Below the pieces are notes generated by a model, which was given only the letters and a program-made list of their open reading frames with translations, had not been told where the DNA came from and did not search any database. Of a stretch of 64,000 bases of DNA, positions 33,625 to 42,960 are shown one piece after another. This DNA is from Pseudochrobactrum saccharolyticum (GTDB lineage: Bacteria; Pseudomonadota; Alphaproteobacteria; Rhizobiales; Rhizobiaceae). The stretch spans positions 1-64,000 of the forward strand of contig NZ_VZPG01000004.1 in NCBI RefSeq assembly GCF_008801715.1, read 5' to 3'. The position numbers and the translations under genes are program-made. The number at the start of each line of letters is the position of its first letter. Within the stretch, counting starts at the first letter, position 1.

Positions 33625-35127
33625 TTTATTGTGGCGCTGCTGCCAGAGTTGCTTTGCCTTGGAGTGGCAGGCACTGAAGTCGGGATCATTGTGCAATGTC
33701 ATCAGACCGAGAGCCGCTGTTGCTGTGACAACGGTTTCAAGACGCGGGTCAATTGCAGTTCCTGCCCAGATAGCCTGCCAATATTCAAAGGAATCCATAC
33801 CGATACGAGGCAGGGATTCCGGTTCATGCAGTGCTTTTATAATAATATCAGAGCTTTCCGTGCCGCTGAGGCTTAAAAGTGTTGCCACACGGAAAGGATA
33901 AAATTCGGCTACATCGCGATTGCCGCTGAGAACAGTCAATTGCCGCTGGCTGTTTCCATACACGGTAGTGTCATGTGTTTCCGGCAGTTCCTGTAACAGT
34001 TTTGCTGTATCCCTGTGCAGTTCCCGATAGGCCGGTCGGGATACACCCAGCAGGCTGGCACGCGCTTGCAACGGATTGAGAAGATGCACACAGTCGCCCA
34101 CAGGAGAGCGCGCGGCAAACAGCGGATAGAGCGCCATCATGGATGCAAGAGCAGGGGCAAAACCTGTTAATGGCATATAGACAATGTGGCTGTTCTTCAG
34201 TGTTTGGCGGGCATCGGCAAGATTTTGTGCAACAGGAATGCCAAGCGCATGCGCTGCCTGTTCAATCTTACCGCTATTCATACCGCTGCCATTGCTGCCA
34301 TGGAGTGCGATTTTATATCCGGCCTGTGCGAGCAGTTTGGCGGCCTGTAAAAACCATGGTGCACGCGGGGAGTTGGGGGAGAGATAGGCAGGCCAGTCCA
34401 GATCCGCCTGCGGACTGAATGTATCATCCAGCTGATAATATTGGCGTGCAGCCCTGACCATGCCTGCCAGTTCCTGAGCGGCAGTTCCGCGATAATGGAT
34501 CAGGCTGAAAAATGCGCTGGCCTGCATCGGATCAACCTGTTGCTGCAGGATCAGGGAAAAGGCTTCCTCTGCCTCCTCAATCGTCAGCGGACGGCTGTTT
34601 CCGGCACCACGGCCGAGTATGCCCAGAAACCGCGAAAACCGTAAAACAGGATCATGACTACTGCTCAGATCAGCGAGCTGATTGGCGAGTTGTTTGGGGC
34701 TGGGTTGTCCGCCGATCAGCGGTGTTCTGAGAGATAAAGGCGGAACGGCGAGCAAGGCCTGTTGCTGCCAGCCGGTTTCCGCCGGTGTCTGCGTTGCCGG
34801 TATATCGGGGCTGAGCAGGTTTTCAGCCTCATCCGCAAGAGCACGCAGGCGCAGGCGCAGCATTTCCGCGCGTGGAGAGGGGATCATCCGGCGGCCGGAA
34901 CGCACTAAAATGGGATCGTTGAAGGCTTCCCGAATCTGGTTGAGCAGGCGACTCATCGCCGGAGCGCTGAGATTCATGCGCTTGGCAGCCTGTTGCACGC
35001 TGCCCTCCACAAGCAATGTATCTAACGCTGTCAACAGCCTTAACTGCCCTAAGCGGGACGCGGGCAAAGCACTGTTTGTGCTGTCTTTGGCTGACTTCTT
35101 GTCATCAGGCACAGTCTTTTCACGCAT
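33622..35127 (-). CDS. LysR-type HTH fused to TrpD2/YbiB-like glycosyltransferase-family-3 domain
   Basis: The 501-residue protein has two parts. Residues about 27-85 are a LysR-type winged helix-turn-helix (LRLLTALDTLLVEGSVQQAA, LSAPAMSRLLNQIREAFNDP). Residues about 160-490 resemble TrpD2/YbiB proteins, relatives of anthranilate phosphoribosyltransferase (GRGAGNSRPLTIEEAEEAF; ALGIPVAQNLADARQTLKNS). The phosphoribosyl-diphosphate site of true TrpD is not evident, and no tryptophan gene is near. E. coli YbiB binds nucleic acids and is under LexA control, so a DNA-binding or sensory role is more likely than tryptophan synthesis. It is convergent with the phn operon and divergent from the TonB receptor gene. 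The first ATG was taken; the N-terminus is Lys/Ser-rich and of uncertain start. Confidence 0.8.
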   Translation of the reverse strand: MREKTVPDDKKSAKDSTNSALPASRLGQLRLLTALDTLLVEGSVQQAAKRMNLSAPAMSRLLNQIREAFNDPILVRSGRRMIPSPRAEMLRLRLRALADEAENLLSPDIPATQTPAETGWQQQALLAVPPLSLRTPLIGGQPSPKQLANQLADLSSSHDPVLRFSRFLGILGRGAGNSRPLTIEEAEEAFSLILQQQVDPMQASAFFSLIHYRGTAAQELAGMVRAARQYYQLDDTFSPQADLDWPAYLSPNSPRAPWFLQAAKLLAQAGYKIALHGSNGSGMNSGKIEQAAHALGIPVAQNLADARQTLKNSHIVYMPLTGFAPALASMMALYPLFAARSPVGDCVHLLNPLQARASLLGVSRPAYRELHRDTAKLLQELPETHDTTVYGNSQRQLTVLSGNRDVAEFYPFRVATLLSLSGTESSDIIIKALHEPESLPRIGMDSFEYWQAIWAGTAIDPRLETVVTATAALGLMTLHNDPDFSACHSKAKQLWQQRHNK

Positions 35128-35306
35128 TTAACTGTTCCTTCCTGCTTTGGTGCAGAGCAAAGCTTTTTTCAGGCGGTGCGATATCTTCATTATGCGGAAT
35201 GCAAAAAGCTGATGTTGGAATAAGTCTGAAACATGGCGATTGACCTGTTACCTTGCCACACATAAGGGGAGTAAATAACTCATATTTGTGGCAGAGGGCA
35301 ATTGAA

Positions 35307-37565
35307 ATGACAGATATCGGACATTCAAGAGCGGAAATTCAGACAGTTTCCGGATCTGAGATGTTAAAACAGGTCAAAATGCGTCGTCTCGCAGCTCTTG
35401 CATGCGGTACAATTCTGGCCGGAACAATGCTGTCTTTCGCCCTTCCGGCTCAGGCACAGGCTGTTAAAAAGAAGTCGGTTGCGGCTGAAGCGCAGGCCGA
35501 GCAACCAACGGAACAAGTTGCGGATCAGGCAGCTGAACAGGCTGCCGCGCCGGCAGGTACTGTGCGTCTGGATCAGATCGTTGTCACAGCCACCGGCTTT
35601 GAGCAGAATGTTAAAGATGCACCGGCCAGTATTACTGTTGTGCCACGCGAAGAGCTGGAAAAAGGTGCCTTCCGCAACCTGACCGATGCGCTTAACAGCG
35701 TGCAGGGTGTCAGCGTGACCGGTATCGCCAATGAGCAGGATATTTATATCCGCGGTTTGCCGGGTGCCTATACGCTTATTCTGGTCGATGGTAAGCGCCA
35801 GAGCACCCGCGATGCCCGCACCAATGGTAATGCCGGTTTTGAACAGAGTTTTGTTCCGCCTGCATCGGCCATCGAGCGGATTGAAGTGGTGCGCGGCCCG
35901 ATGTCTTCGCTCTATGGTTCGGATGCCATGGGCGGTGTTATCAATATTATTACCCGTAAAGTTGACGATGCATGGCATGGTGAGCTGACCCTTGACGGTA
36001 CCGTGCAGACCAAATCACGTTATGGTAACAGCGGACAGGCTTCCTTCTATGTCAGCGGACCACTGGTGCCTGACGTTGTTGGCGTTCAGGCCTGGGGACG
36101 TGGTCTGAAGCGCAGTGAAGATAAATTCCTCAATGGTACGCAGGAACAGCGCGACGGCGATCTGGGCGGAAAGCTGACAATTACGCCGAACGAAGATCAT
36201 GACATTTTCATCGAAGGCGGCGTCACCCGCGTGCGCCGTGAAGGCACAGTTGGTGATACAATCGCTGCAACCGGAACGGATACATATAATTACAACGACC
36301 GCAGACACTGGTCGATCAGCCATACCGGCCGCTGGGGTCCGACAACGTCTGATTTCTCGTTCTCGCAGGAATGGGCAGAACGCACCAATTTCAACTGGGA
36401 TAAAGCCCGTGGCTCTTATGTGGAAAATCTGCGTTCACCGGAAATCCGCAACTCTGTTCTCGACGGCAAATTCACCACACCGTTTGAATTTTACGGCGAT
36501 CATACGCTGGTCACCGGCGGTCAGTTCATTGATGCACAGCTGACAGATCAGAATCCGGGACGCCGCACCGGTCTTGATGAGACATTCAGCATTCGCCAAT
36601 GGGCGGTCTTTGCTGAAGATGAGTGGTGGATTACACCGGACTTCTCGCTGACCGGTGGTCTGCGTATGGATGACCACGAAATCTACGGTTCCCATCTCAG
36701 CCCGCGTGCCTATGCCGTGTGGCATGCAACGGAGCAGCTGACGCTGAAAGGTGGTATTTCCACAGGCTTTAAAGCACCGGAAATCCGCACAATTGCACCG
36801 GGTTATGCTTATACGACCGGCGGTGGCGGCTGTTTCTATGGTCCTGAGGCAAGCCTGCCATCCGGCAAAAATCCTTGCGGTGTGATTATTGGCGATGAAA
36901 GCCTGAAAGCAGAAAAGAGCACGAGCTATGAACTGGGCGCCCTGTGGGACAATCAGGACGGTTTGCAGCTTGGGGCGACTTATTTCTACACGGATTTCAA
37001 GGACAAGATCTCCAACAAGCAGATGCTTGATGCGAATGGCAAGCCGATCCGCTGGAGCGAAAATACAAATTACGTTCTGTGGAACAGCTTCAATATCGAT
37101 AATGCTGTGATGCAGGGTGTGGAACTGACTGCAAACTGGGAAGCCACATCTGACATCCGTTTGCGCGCCAGCTATACCTATACACATTCCCGTCAGAAGG
37201 GCGGGGACTATGATGGTCTGCCGCTGACACGCACACCGGAACATATGGGTAATATCCGTGCGGACTGGATCACACCGGTTGAAGGCCTGTCTGCATGGAC
37301 AGCTGCCAATTATCATGGCTCGGAAACCAATGCCGGTGCCCGTATCGGCAGCAACGGCAAGCCGGTTTACAAAAACGGCAAGGTCATTGCCCGCAAATAT
37401 GATGCCTATATGACTTTCGATATCGGTACGAGCTATGAGTTCAGCGAGAATGTTACATTCAATGCGGCACTCTACAATCTGTTCGACAAGCGTATTGAAG
37501 AGAGCGATTTCAACGCTTCGGTTGACGGACGCCGTCTCTGGGTCAGCATGACCTCGAAGTTCTGA
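35307..37565 (+). CDS. TonB-dependent outer-membrane receptor (siderophore/FepA-like)
   Basis: The 752-residue protein has a signal peptide (positively charged start, cleavage near PAQA-Q at about residue 50), an Ala/Glu/Gln-rich linker, a TonB-box-like segment (LDQIVVTATG) and a plug domain (about 105-220: DAPASITVVPREEL, IRGLPGAYTLILVDGKRQ, IERIEVVRGPMSSLYGSDAM). A 22-strand barrel ends in Phe. It should take up a ferric siderophore, haem or similar ligand, powered by TonB-ExbBD. The plug resembles the FepA/CirA subgroup. ATG 35307 with GAGG nine bases upstream is chosen; the internal ATG at 35376 (MRRLAALACG) would give a more conventional signal peptide. The ligand is unknown, and a Fur/Irr box was not identified. 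Confidence 0.87.
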   Translation: MTDIGHSRAEIQTVSGSEMLKQVKMRRLAALACGTILAGTMLSFALPAQAQAVKKKSVAAEAQAEQPTEQVADQAAEQAAAPAGTVRLDQIVVTATGFEQNVKDAPASITVVPREELEKGAFRNLTDALNSVQGVSVTGIANEQDIYIRGLPGAYTLILVDGKRQSTRDARTNGNAGFEQSFVPPASAIERIEVVRGPMSSLYGSDAMGGVINIITRKVDDAWHGELTLDGTVQTKSRYGNSGQASFYVSGPLVPDVVGVQAWGRGLKRSEDKFLNGTQEQRDGDLGGKLTITPNEDHDIFIEGGVTRVRREGTVGDTIAATGTDTYNYNDRRHWSISHTGRWGPTTSDFSFSQEWAERTNFNWDKARGSYVENLRSPEIRNSVLDGKFTTPFEFYGDHTLVTGGQFIDAQLTDQNPGRRTGLDETFSIRQWAVFAEDEWWITPDFSLTGGLRMDDHEIYGSHLSPRAYAVWHATEQLTLKGGISTGFKAPEIRTIAPGYAYTTGGGGCFYGPEASLPSGKNPCGVIIGDESLKAEKSTSYELGALWDNQDGLQLGATYFYTDFKDKISNKQMLDANGKPIRWSENTNYVLWNSFNIDNAVMQGVELTANWEATSDIRLRASYTYTHSRQKGGDYDGLPLTRTPEHMGNIRADWITPVEGLSAWTAANYHGSETNAGARIGSNGKPVYKNGKVIARKYDAYMTFDIGTSYEFSENVTFNAALYNLFDKRIEESDFNASVDGRRLWVSMTSKF

Positions 37566-37586
37566 TTGTTCAGCTGTTAAAAATGA

Positions 37587-37618
37587 AAAGCCCTTGTGTT
37601 CTGCACAAGGGCTTTTTT
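37587..37618 (+). terminator. Terminator after TonB receptor
   Basis: A perfect hairpin AAAAGCCCTTGTG / CACAAGGGCTTTT followed by T residues. Confidence 0.9.
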
Positions 37619-37711
37619 GTCAGATAAATGCTAGTTCACCAGCCGCGGTTGACCGGCGCATTGACAGGCAGAGCTCTTTTTGTGTTGTGCGGTATCCAGC
37701 GCGGAAACCAG

Positions 37712-37978
37712 ATGGCGGATGAGCAATTATTATTGCTTGATCTGACCGGTGGCGGTTGTTTTCTGCGATTGGTATTTTCCGAGGGCGGATGCATGACCGT
37801 AATCTCCGAAAAACAGGACTGCCGCATTCTCTGCAATTTCAATGAACAGCGCATGACTGTTGTGCAACGCATTTGTGATAAGTCCGGCACTCGTTCGCAT
37901 CATTTGCATGGCCGGATTGAAATGTCGTTATCAGACTATTGCGCGAAAATGCATGTGGCATGGCGAACTGCAAAATAA
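37712..37978 (+). CDS. Doubtful small hypothetical protein
   Basis: An 88-codon frame (within a longer frame open from 37628) that is Cys-rich and matches no family I know. The ATG at 37712 has only a weak GCGGAAA upstream. An overlapping minus-strand frame is equally unconvincing. The 590 bases between the TonB receptor terminator and the next transporter otherwise show no gene. Given mostly to mark the stretch. Confidence 0.25.
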   Translation: MADEQLLLLDLTGGGCFLRLVFSEGGCMTVISEKQDCRILCNFNEQRMTVVQRICDKSGTRSHHLHGRIEMSLSDYCAKMHVAWRTAK

Positions 37979-38209
37979 ACGTGCATTTTGCGCAATTTTA
38001 AAAAGAAACCCTGATATTTTTGATAGTTTTCTTGCTTTTAATCGGATAGACCATTGCGATCAGAATGCGCGGGATTCCGGTTTTCGGTGTCGGTGGTGCA
38101 TAATTCAGGTCAGTCCTTTTCTTTTTAAACGGCTGTTCTGCGTCGATATTTCAGCAGGTCTGCGGGATCGGATTTTACACTCGTAAACTTGCGCAAACAG
38201 GATAAAAAA

Positions 38210-39541
38210 ATGAGTGTTTCCGGTGCCCCCCGGAGTGCAGTTGCCGGTAAAAACGGCGAGGCAGCTCCGGCCTTGAATTCGCCCGCGCGCGTGCTGTTTG
38301 CCAGCCTCGTGGGAACAACAATCGAATTTTTCGATTTTTATGTTTATGCAACGGCTGCCGTTCTGGTGTTTCCGGCTGTGTTCTTTCCGGCCAGCGATCC
38401 GACTTCGGCCATGTTGCAATCTTTTGCTACATTCTCGATTGCTTTCTTTGCCCGTCCGTTTGGTGCCATGGTTTTCGGCCATTTCGGTGACAAAATCGGC
38501 CGTAAGGCAACATTGGTTGCCGCGCTGATGACCATGGGTCTTTCGACCGTTATCATCGGCTTGCTGCCAACCTATGCACAAATCGGTGTGGTTGCGCCGC
38601 TGTTGTTGGCACTGTGCCGTTTCGGTCAGGGACTTGGTCTTGGCGGTGAATGGGGCGGGGCGGTGTTGCTGGCAACCGAAAACGCGCCGGAAGGCAAGCG
38701 TTCATGGTATGCAATGTTCCCGCAGCTTGGTGCGCCGATCGGCTTCATCCTCTCTGCCGGTACATTCATTATTCTCGGTGCCACACTGAGCAATGAGCAG
38801 TTCATGAGCTGGGGCTGGCGTATTCCGTTTGTCGGCTCGATCCTGCTGGTTGCTGTTGGTCTTTATGTTCGTATCAAGATCACTGAAACACCTGAATTCC
38901 AGAAAGCAATGGACAAGCAGGAGCGCGTTCAGGTGCCGCTGGCGGCAGTCTTCAAACATCACAAGCGTGCGCTGGTTCTCGGTACTTTCTCCGCGCTGGC
39001 AACCTTTGTGCTGTTCTATCTGATGACCGTATTCATGCTGTCATGGGCAACACGTCCGGTTGAACAGGCAGGCATGGGCTATTCCCGTGAGCAATTCCTG
39101 TTCATTCAGATGGTTGGCGTTGTGTTCTTTGGTCTGTTGATTCCGGTTTCCGGTTTGTTGTCTGACCGTTTCGGACGCCGTTTCATCATGATCCTCACCA
39201 CAATCGGTATTGGTGTGTTCGGCCTGTTCATGGCACCGCTGCTGGGTGCCGGTGTTGTCGGCGCTGTGATGTGCTCGATCATCGGTTTCGCGCTGATGGG
39301 CATGACCTATGGTCCGATCGGTGCGGCGCTGGCTTCGCCGTTCCCGACTGCCGTTCGTTATACCGGTGCTTCCATGACCTTTAATATGGCCAGTATTTTT
39401 GGTGCTTCGCTGGCGCCATATATCGCGACATGGCTGGCTACAACCTACAGCCTTAGCTATGTTGGTCTGTATTTGCTGGCTGCGGCGGCAATTACTTTGC
39501 TGGCCATTCTCGGTCATAAAGACAAAGAGTTTTCTTCCTGA
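38210..39541 (+). CDS. MFS transporter, metabolite:H+ symporter (MHS) type
   Basis: The 443-residue protein has 12 predicted membrane helices. It shows the MHS signatures IEFFDFYVYATAA in helix 1, FGHFGDKIGRKATL after helix 2, RFGQGLGLGGEWGGAVLLATE in helix 4 and SDRFGRRF in the central loop. Relatives (ShiA, ProP, KgtP, citrate carriers) import organic acids or osmolytes with protons. The substrate cannot be told. Start ATG 38210 follows AGGAT; an upstream in-frame TTG is less likely. It is monocistronic, with a strong terminator. Confidence 0.88.
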   Translation: MSVSGAPRSAVAGKNGEAAPALNSPARVLFASLVGTTIEFFDFYVYATAAVLVFPAVFFPASDPTSAMLQSFATFSIAFFARPFGAMVFGHFGDKIGRKATLVAALMTMGLSTVIIGLLPTYAQIGVVAPLLLALCRFGQGLGLGGEWGGAVLLATENAPEGKRSWYAMFPQLGAPIGFILSAGTFIILGATLSNEQFMSWGWRIPFVGSILLVAVGLYVRIKITETPEFQKAMDKQERVQVPLAAVFKHHKRALVLGTFSALATFVLFYLMTVFMLSWATRPVEQAGMGYSREQFLFIQMVGVVFFGLLIPVSGLLSDRFGRRFIMILTTIGIGVFGLFMAPLLGAGVVGAVMCSIIGFALMGMTYGPIGAALASPFPTAVRYTGASMTFNMASIFGASLAPYIATWLATTYSLSYVGLYLLAAAAITLLAILGHKDKEFSS

Positions 39542-39567
39542 TCGTTTCATGAAGATGATTTGTAAAA

Positions 39568-39591
39568 GGAGCCGCTTGCGGCTCCTTTTTT
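39568..39591 (+). terminator. Terminator after MFS gene
   Basis: Stem GGAGCCGC / GCGGCTCC with a 2-base loop and six T. Confidence 0.9.
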
Positions 39592-39682
39592 GTTGGTTTG
39601 CATAAGTAAAATTTCTGAAACTGGTAAGCGCGGAGATTTGCTCTATGTATAAAGAATGAAAATAAGACAGGAGAGATGATCT

Positions 39683-40228
39683 ATGACGCAGGTGACCCCG
39701 CAGGATATTCTGGATTTCTGGTTTTCTGATGCAACGGAAGCGCATTGGTTTGTCCGTTCTGATGATCTTGACCAGCAAATCAAACAGCGTTTCAGCGCGG
39801 TATATGAGCAGGCAGTGGAAGGTGATCTTGCGCATTGGAAGAATGATGCCAAAAGCGCTTTGGCTCTGACTATTATTTTTGATCAGTTTCCGCGCAATAT
39901 GTTCCGCGGTGATCCTAAGGCTTTTGCGAGTGATCCGCTTGCCTGTGCACTGTCAAAATATGCGCTGGAGCATGATTATGACATGGCTGTGGATGAGAAA
40001 GCACGGCAGTTTTTCTATCTGCCGCTGATGCATAGCGAAGTGATTGAAGATCAGGAGCAATGCGTGAAGCTTTATAAAGCGCTCGGCAATGATTTTGCTC
40101 TCGGCTTTGCCAGAGAGCATCGTGATATTGTCGAGGAATTCGGCCGGTTTCCGCATCGCAATGCCGTACTCGGCCGCAAAAATACGCCGGAAGAAACCGA
40201 ATTCCTGAAAACCCATACAGGCTTTTAA
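39683..40228 (+). CDS. DUF924 family protein
   Basis: The 181-residue soluble protein matches the DUF924 pattern: an N-terminal ILDFWFSD with a tryptophan-rich start, LTIIFDQFPRNMFRGDPKAF and FFYLPLMHSEVIEDQE. The fold is expected to be all-helical and TPR-like. Its role is unknown. Start ATG 39683 follows AGGAGAGATGATCT. It is convergent with ada, with only five bases between the stops. Confidence 0.88.
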   Translation: MTQVTPQDILDFWFSDATEAHWFVRSDDLDQQIKQRFSAVYEQAVEGDLAHWKNDAKSALALTIIFDQFPRNMFRGDPKAFASDPLACALSKYALEHDYDMAVDEKARQFFYLPLMHSEVIEDQEQCVKLYKALGNDFALGFAREHRDIVEEFGRFPHRNAVLGRKNTPEETEFLKTHTGF

Positions 40229-40233
40229 ACTAT

Positions 40234-41298
40234 TCAGGCGGCGGAACGGGCAGCCATGCGCTTTTCGTGCTCAAGCAGCCAGCGTTTGCGCCATAGACCG
40301 CCGCCATATCCCGTGAGTGATCCGTCCGAGCCGATGGTACGATGACACGGGATAATAATTGACAGCTGATTAGCGCCATTAGCATTGGCCACGGCACGGA
40401 TGGCATCGGGGCGTCCGGTCAGTTCTGCCAGCTCGGCATAGGAGCGGGTTTCACCCAGCGGAATTTCCTGCAATGCATCCCAGACCGAGCGGGTAAAGGC
40501 CGGAGCATAAAGCGCCAGCGGCGTTTTAAAACCGGTAAAACCACCGGTGAAATAGAGCTTCAGCTCTGCTTCAATCTGATCGATCGGCGCAAGACGGCCA
40601 AAGCTGATGGATGATTTGGTGTAGAGACGCAGTTTTTTCAGCTCATTGGGCAGGCCTTTGCGCTCAAAAAACTCCAGCAAATGCAGATGATGCTGGTCGG
40701 CAACGGCGAGCATGGAGCCGATTGGTGTTTCCAGCCAATCTGCTTTCAGCAGGTCACGCCCTTTCAGCTGGGCAGGCGTATCACCGATCAGCTGCGTAAT
40801 GGCTTCGCGAAAACCGCTGCCGGAATCATAACCGGCTTCAAGCTGTGCATCGATCACGGAATGACCGGCAGCAATGCTTTCAAGCCCGCGTGCTTTGCGG
40901 CGCAGTCGTGCCATATCCAGAAAAGTCATACCCAGATGGCGTTTGAAAGCACGGCGCACTGTGGAAGGATCAAGTTGCATGGCGATGAGGTCATCTTCGC
41001 ACCAGAAATGATCCGGTCGGGCATCCAGACAATCCAGCAATTTGGCGACGACCGGTTCCTTGCCACGATAAAAATCCAGCGGACGGCAGCGCTGACACGG
41101 CCGGAAACCCGCTTCCATACAGGCGGCCGGATGATCGAAAAAGCGGCTGTTCTCGAATTTCGGTTTACGTGCCGGACAAGACAGACGGCAGAAGATGCCG
41201 GTGCTGGTCACACCAACAAAAACATGGCCGTCATAGGACTGGTCACGATCAAGAAGCGCCTGATAAAGAGTGTGCGGGTCGGGTAAAGAAAATAGCAT
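40234..41298 (-). CDS. ada: Bifunctional Ada: methyltransferase and AraC-type activator
   Basis: The 354-residue protein repairs O6-methylguanine and methylphosphotriesters and activates the adaptive response. The N-terminal Ada zinc domain has Cys ligands in GIFCRLSCPARKP and FRPCQRCRPL; the first Cys accepts methyl groups from phosphotriesters. The AraC helix-turn-helix occupies about 90-180, and the C-terminal O6-alkylguanine transferase has the acceptor Cys in IIPCHRTIG. The domain order matches E. coli Ada (354 residues). No alkB or alkA lies next to it. Confidence 0.93.
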   Translation of the reverse strand: MLFSLPDPHTLYQALLDRDQSYDGHVFVGVTSTGIFCRLSCPARKPKFENSRFFDHPAACMEAGFRPCQRCRPLDFYRGKEPVVAKLLDCLDARPDHFWCEDDLIAMQLDPSTVRRAFKRHLGMTFLDMARLRRKARGLESIAAGHSVIDAQLEAGYDSGSGFREAITQLIGDTPAQLKGRDLLKADWLETPIGSMLAVADQHHLHLLEFFERKGLPNELKKLRLYTKSSISFGRLAPIDQIEAELKLYFTGGFTGFKTPLALYAPAFTRSVWDALQEIPLGETRSYAELAELTGRPDAIRAVANANGANQLSIIIPCHRTIGSDGSLTGYGGGLWRKRWLLEHEKRMAARSAA

Positions 41299-41368
41299 AA
41301 ACAGACTTTATCATGATTTGCTTCCGGTGCCGCCGGAAATCGGGCGTCTATTTTTCTGTTTCATCAGG

Positions 41369-42136
41369 TTACTGGCAGATGCGATAGGTACAGGATTTGC
41401 CGTGGCAGCCCATATCAAGATGCAGATTGGTTTCATGGGCGCTGTCGGCCTCCGGTCCCAATACGGTCATGAACAGCGTACAGCTTGCCTTATGTAACTC
41501 ACGCCAGAATTTCTTTTGTTTTTCACTGCCGTTCCAGTCTGTGGCAAGTGTGGTTTTTTCACCATTTGCGAGTGTGAAAGACATGATATCCAGAGCATTG
41601 CCGAATGCATGTTCGGATACACGTCCTGCCGAGCCGTTATTCACCTTGCGGCATTGATAATGCGAACCGGTGCCGATGGTTTTGATATCGCTGCCGAGAT
41701 GGGTTTTGGCCAGATTGTTAGCCTGCTGCACCCATTCAGTGAGAGCGACAGTCATCGTGCAATTGGTTGTAACCGGCTGATCCAGATCTATCGGGACAGG
41801 TTTGGTGAAGGCCGTGATTTCCAGCGGGCTTCTGATCTGGCATTGCCCTTCATTGACAGGCGGGATGACTTTACCGGTCACTTCATTTTGCACTAATGGC
41901 AGGCAGGCCGCCTGATAAATCCGCTCGGTTTTCGGTGTCTCCGGTTTTGATATATCCGGCTTTGGGGAAGCGGGCGGTTCTTTTAGTTCCGGTTTTGGGG
42001 CAGGGGTAATGGTTTTACTCTCTTCCACAGCGGGTTTTTGTGCAGGTATCGGAACAGTTTTCGCTGTGGCCGGTATTGTCATCAAAGTGCCGCTACTCAG
42101 CACTGCAAGCAAACAGAGGGGCAGAAAATATCGCAT
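41369..42136 (-). CDS. Extensin-like secreted protein
   Basis: The 255-residue protein has a signal peptide (about 1-25, TAKT), a Pro/Lys/Glu-rich linker (about 30-70) and a C-terminal extensin-like domain (PF06904 type). The domain contains a LAS-metallopeptidase-like set of residues (SEHAFGNALDIMSF and NLHLDMG) and several cysteines (CTMTV, YQCRKVN, CHGKSCTYRIC). It is probably periplasmic and acts on or binds peptidoglycan; the function is not established for most members. Start ATG 42136 follows GGAAAGGC; a TTG lies just upstream. Confidence 0.85.
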   Translation of the reverse strand: MRYFLPLCLLAVLSSGTLMTIPATAKTVPIPAQKPAVEESKTITPAPKPELKEPPASPKPDISKPETPKTERIYQAACLPLVQNEVTGKVIPPVNEGQCQIRSPLEITAFTKPVPIDLDQPVTTNCTMTVALTEWVQQANNLAKTHLGSDIKTIGTGSHYQCRKVNNGSAGRVSEHAFGNALDIMSFTLANGEKTTLATDWNGSEKQKKFWRELHKASCTLFMTVLGPEADSAHETNLHLDMGCHGKSCTYRICQ

Positions 42137-42286
42137 CAAAAGCCTTTCCGTGAGTGCAAAATCACGACTGATTTTGCAGGGAGTGCCTGGGTAAACCGCT
42201 GAACTGCCGTTTCAGTTCCCGTTTTTCTTGGTTTCTCCTGAAAGTCAGCACTTCTATGCGGCGGATAAACTATGTTAGAGGGAGGC

Positions 42287-42952
42287 ATGAGCACATACTC
42301 TTCCGCTTCTCTTGTTTATAATCCGCCTATGGATCCGATATCGGTGATCTATCAGGATGCGGATATTCTGGTGCTGGATAAGCCAAGCGGTTTACTGTCC
42401 GTGCCGGGGCGTGATCCGGCTTTGTCTGATAGCTTAGCGACGCGGGTGCAGAAGCAGTTTCCCAAAGCTTTGATGATTCACCGGCTGGATAAAGACACGT
42501 CCGGCGTGGTTTTGATGTCGCTGAACCGTAAAGCCCATGCACAGATTGCCAGACAGTTTGAAGAACGCAGCACCGAGAAGACCTATGTCGCAGTTGTTTG
42601 GGGCAATGTGGTCGAGGATGAAGGGCTGATTGATCTGCCGCTGGCGATTGATCCGGACAATAAACCGCGTCACCGTGTGGATTACGAACGTGGCAAACCG
42701 GCACAAAGTCGCTGGCAGGTGCTGGAGCGCGGAGAGCAGACAACAAGGCTGCGTTTATTTCCACTGACCGGCCGGACGCATCAGTTGCGTGTGCATATGA
42801 AGGCCATCGGTCATGTGATGCTGGGTGATGAATTCTATGCAGAGGGGGCTGCATTGCAGGCGGCAGATCGTTTGCTGCTGCATGCGGAGAGCCTGAGCTT
42901 TCGCCATCCTGATGGCCGTGCTGTTACTTTTACCATACCTTGCCCGTTTTGA
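42287..42952 (+). CDS. rluA: RluA-family pseudouridine synthase
   Basis: The 221-residue enzyme isomerises uridine in 23S rRNA (U746) and some tRNAs if it is the true RluA. The catalytic block MIHRLDKDTSGVVL holds the Asp nucleophile, and TGRTHQLRVHM is conserved. There is no S4 domain, and the length (E. coli 219) fits RluA rather than RluC/D. I chose ATG 42287 with AGAGGGAGG upstream; 42272 is possible. rsmJ follows nine bases later in the same operon, so both genes modify rRNA. Confidence 0.87.
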   Translation: MSTYSSASLVYNPPMDPISVIYQDADILVLDKPSGLLSVPGRDPALSDSLATRVQKQFPKALMIHRLDKDTSGVVLMSLNRKAHAQIARQFEERSTEKTYVAVVWGNVVEDEGLIDLPLAIDPDNKPRHRVDYERGKPAQSRWQVLERGEQTTRLRLFPLTGRTHQLRVHMKAIGHVMLGDEFYAEGAALQAADRLLLHAESLSFRHPDGRAVTFTIPCPF

Positions 42953-42960
42953 GGGAACCT

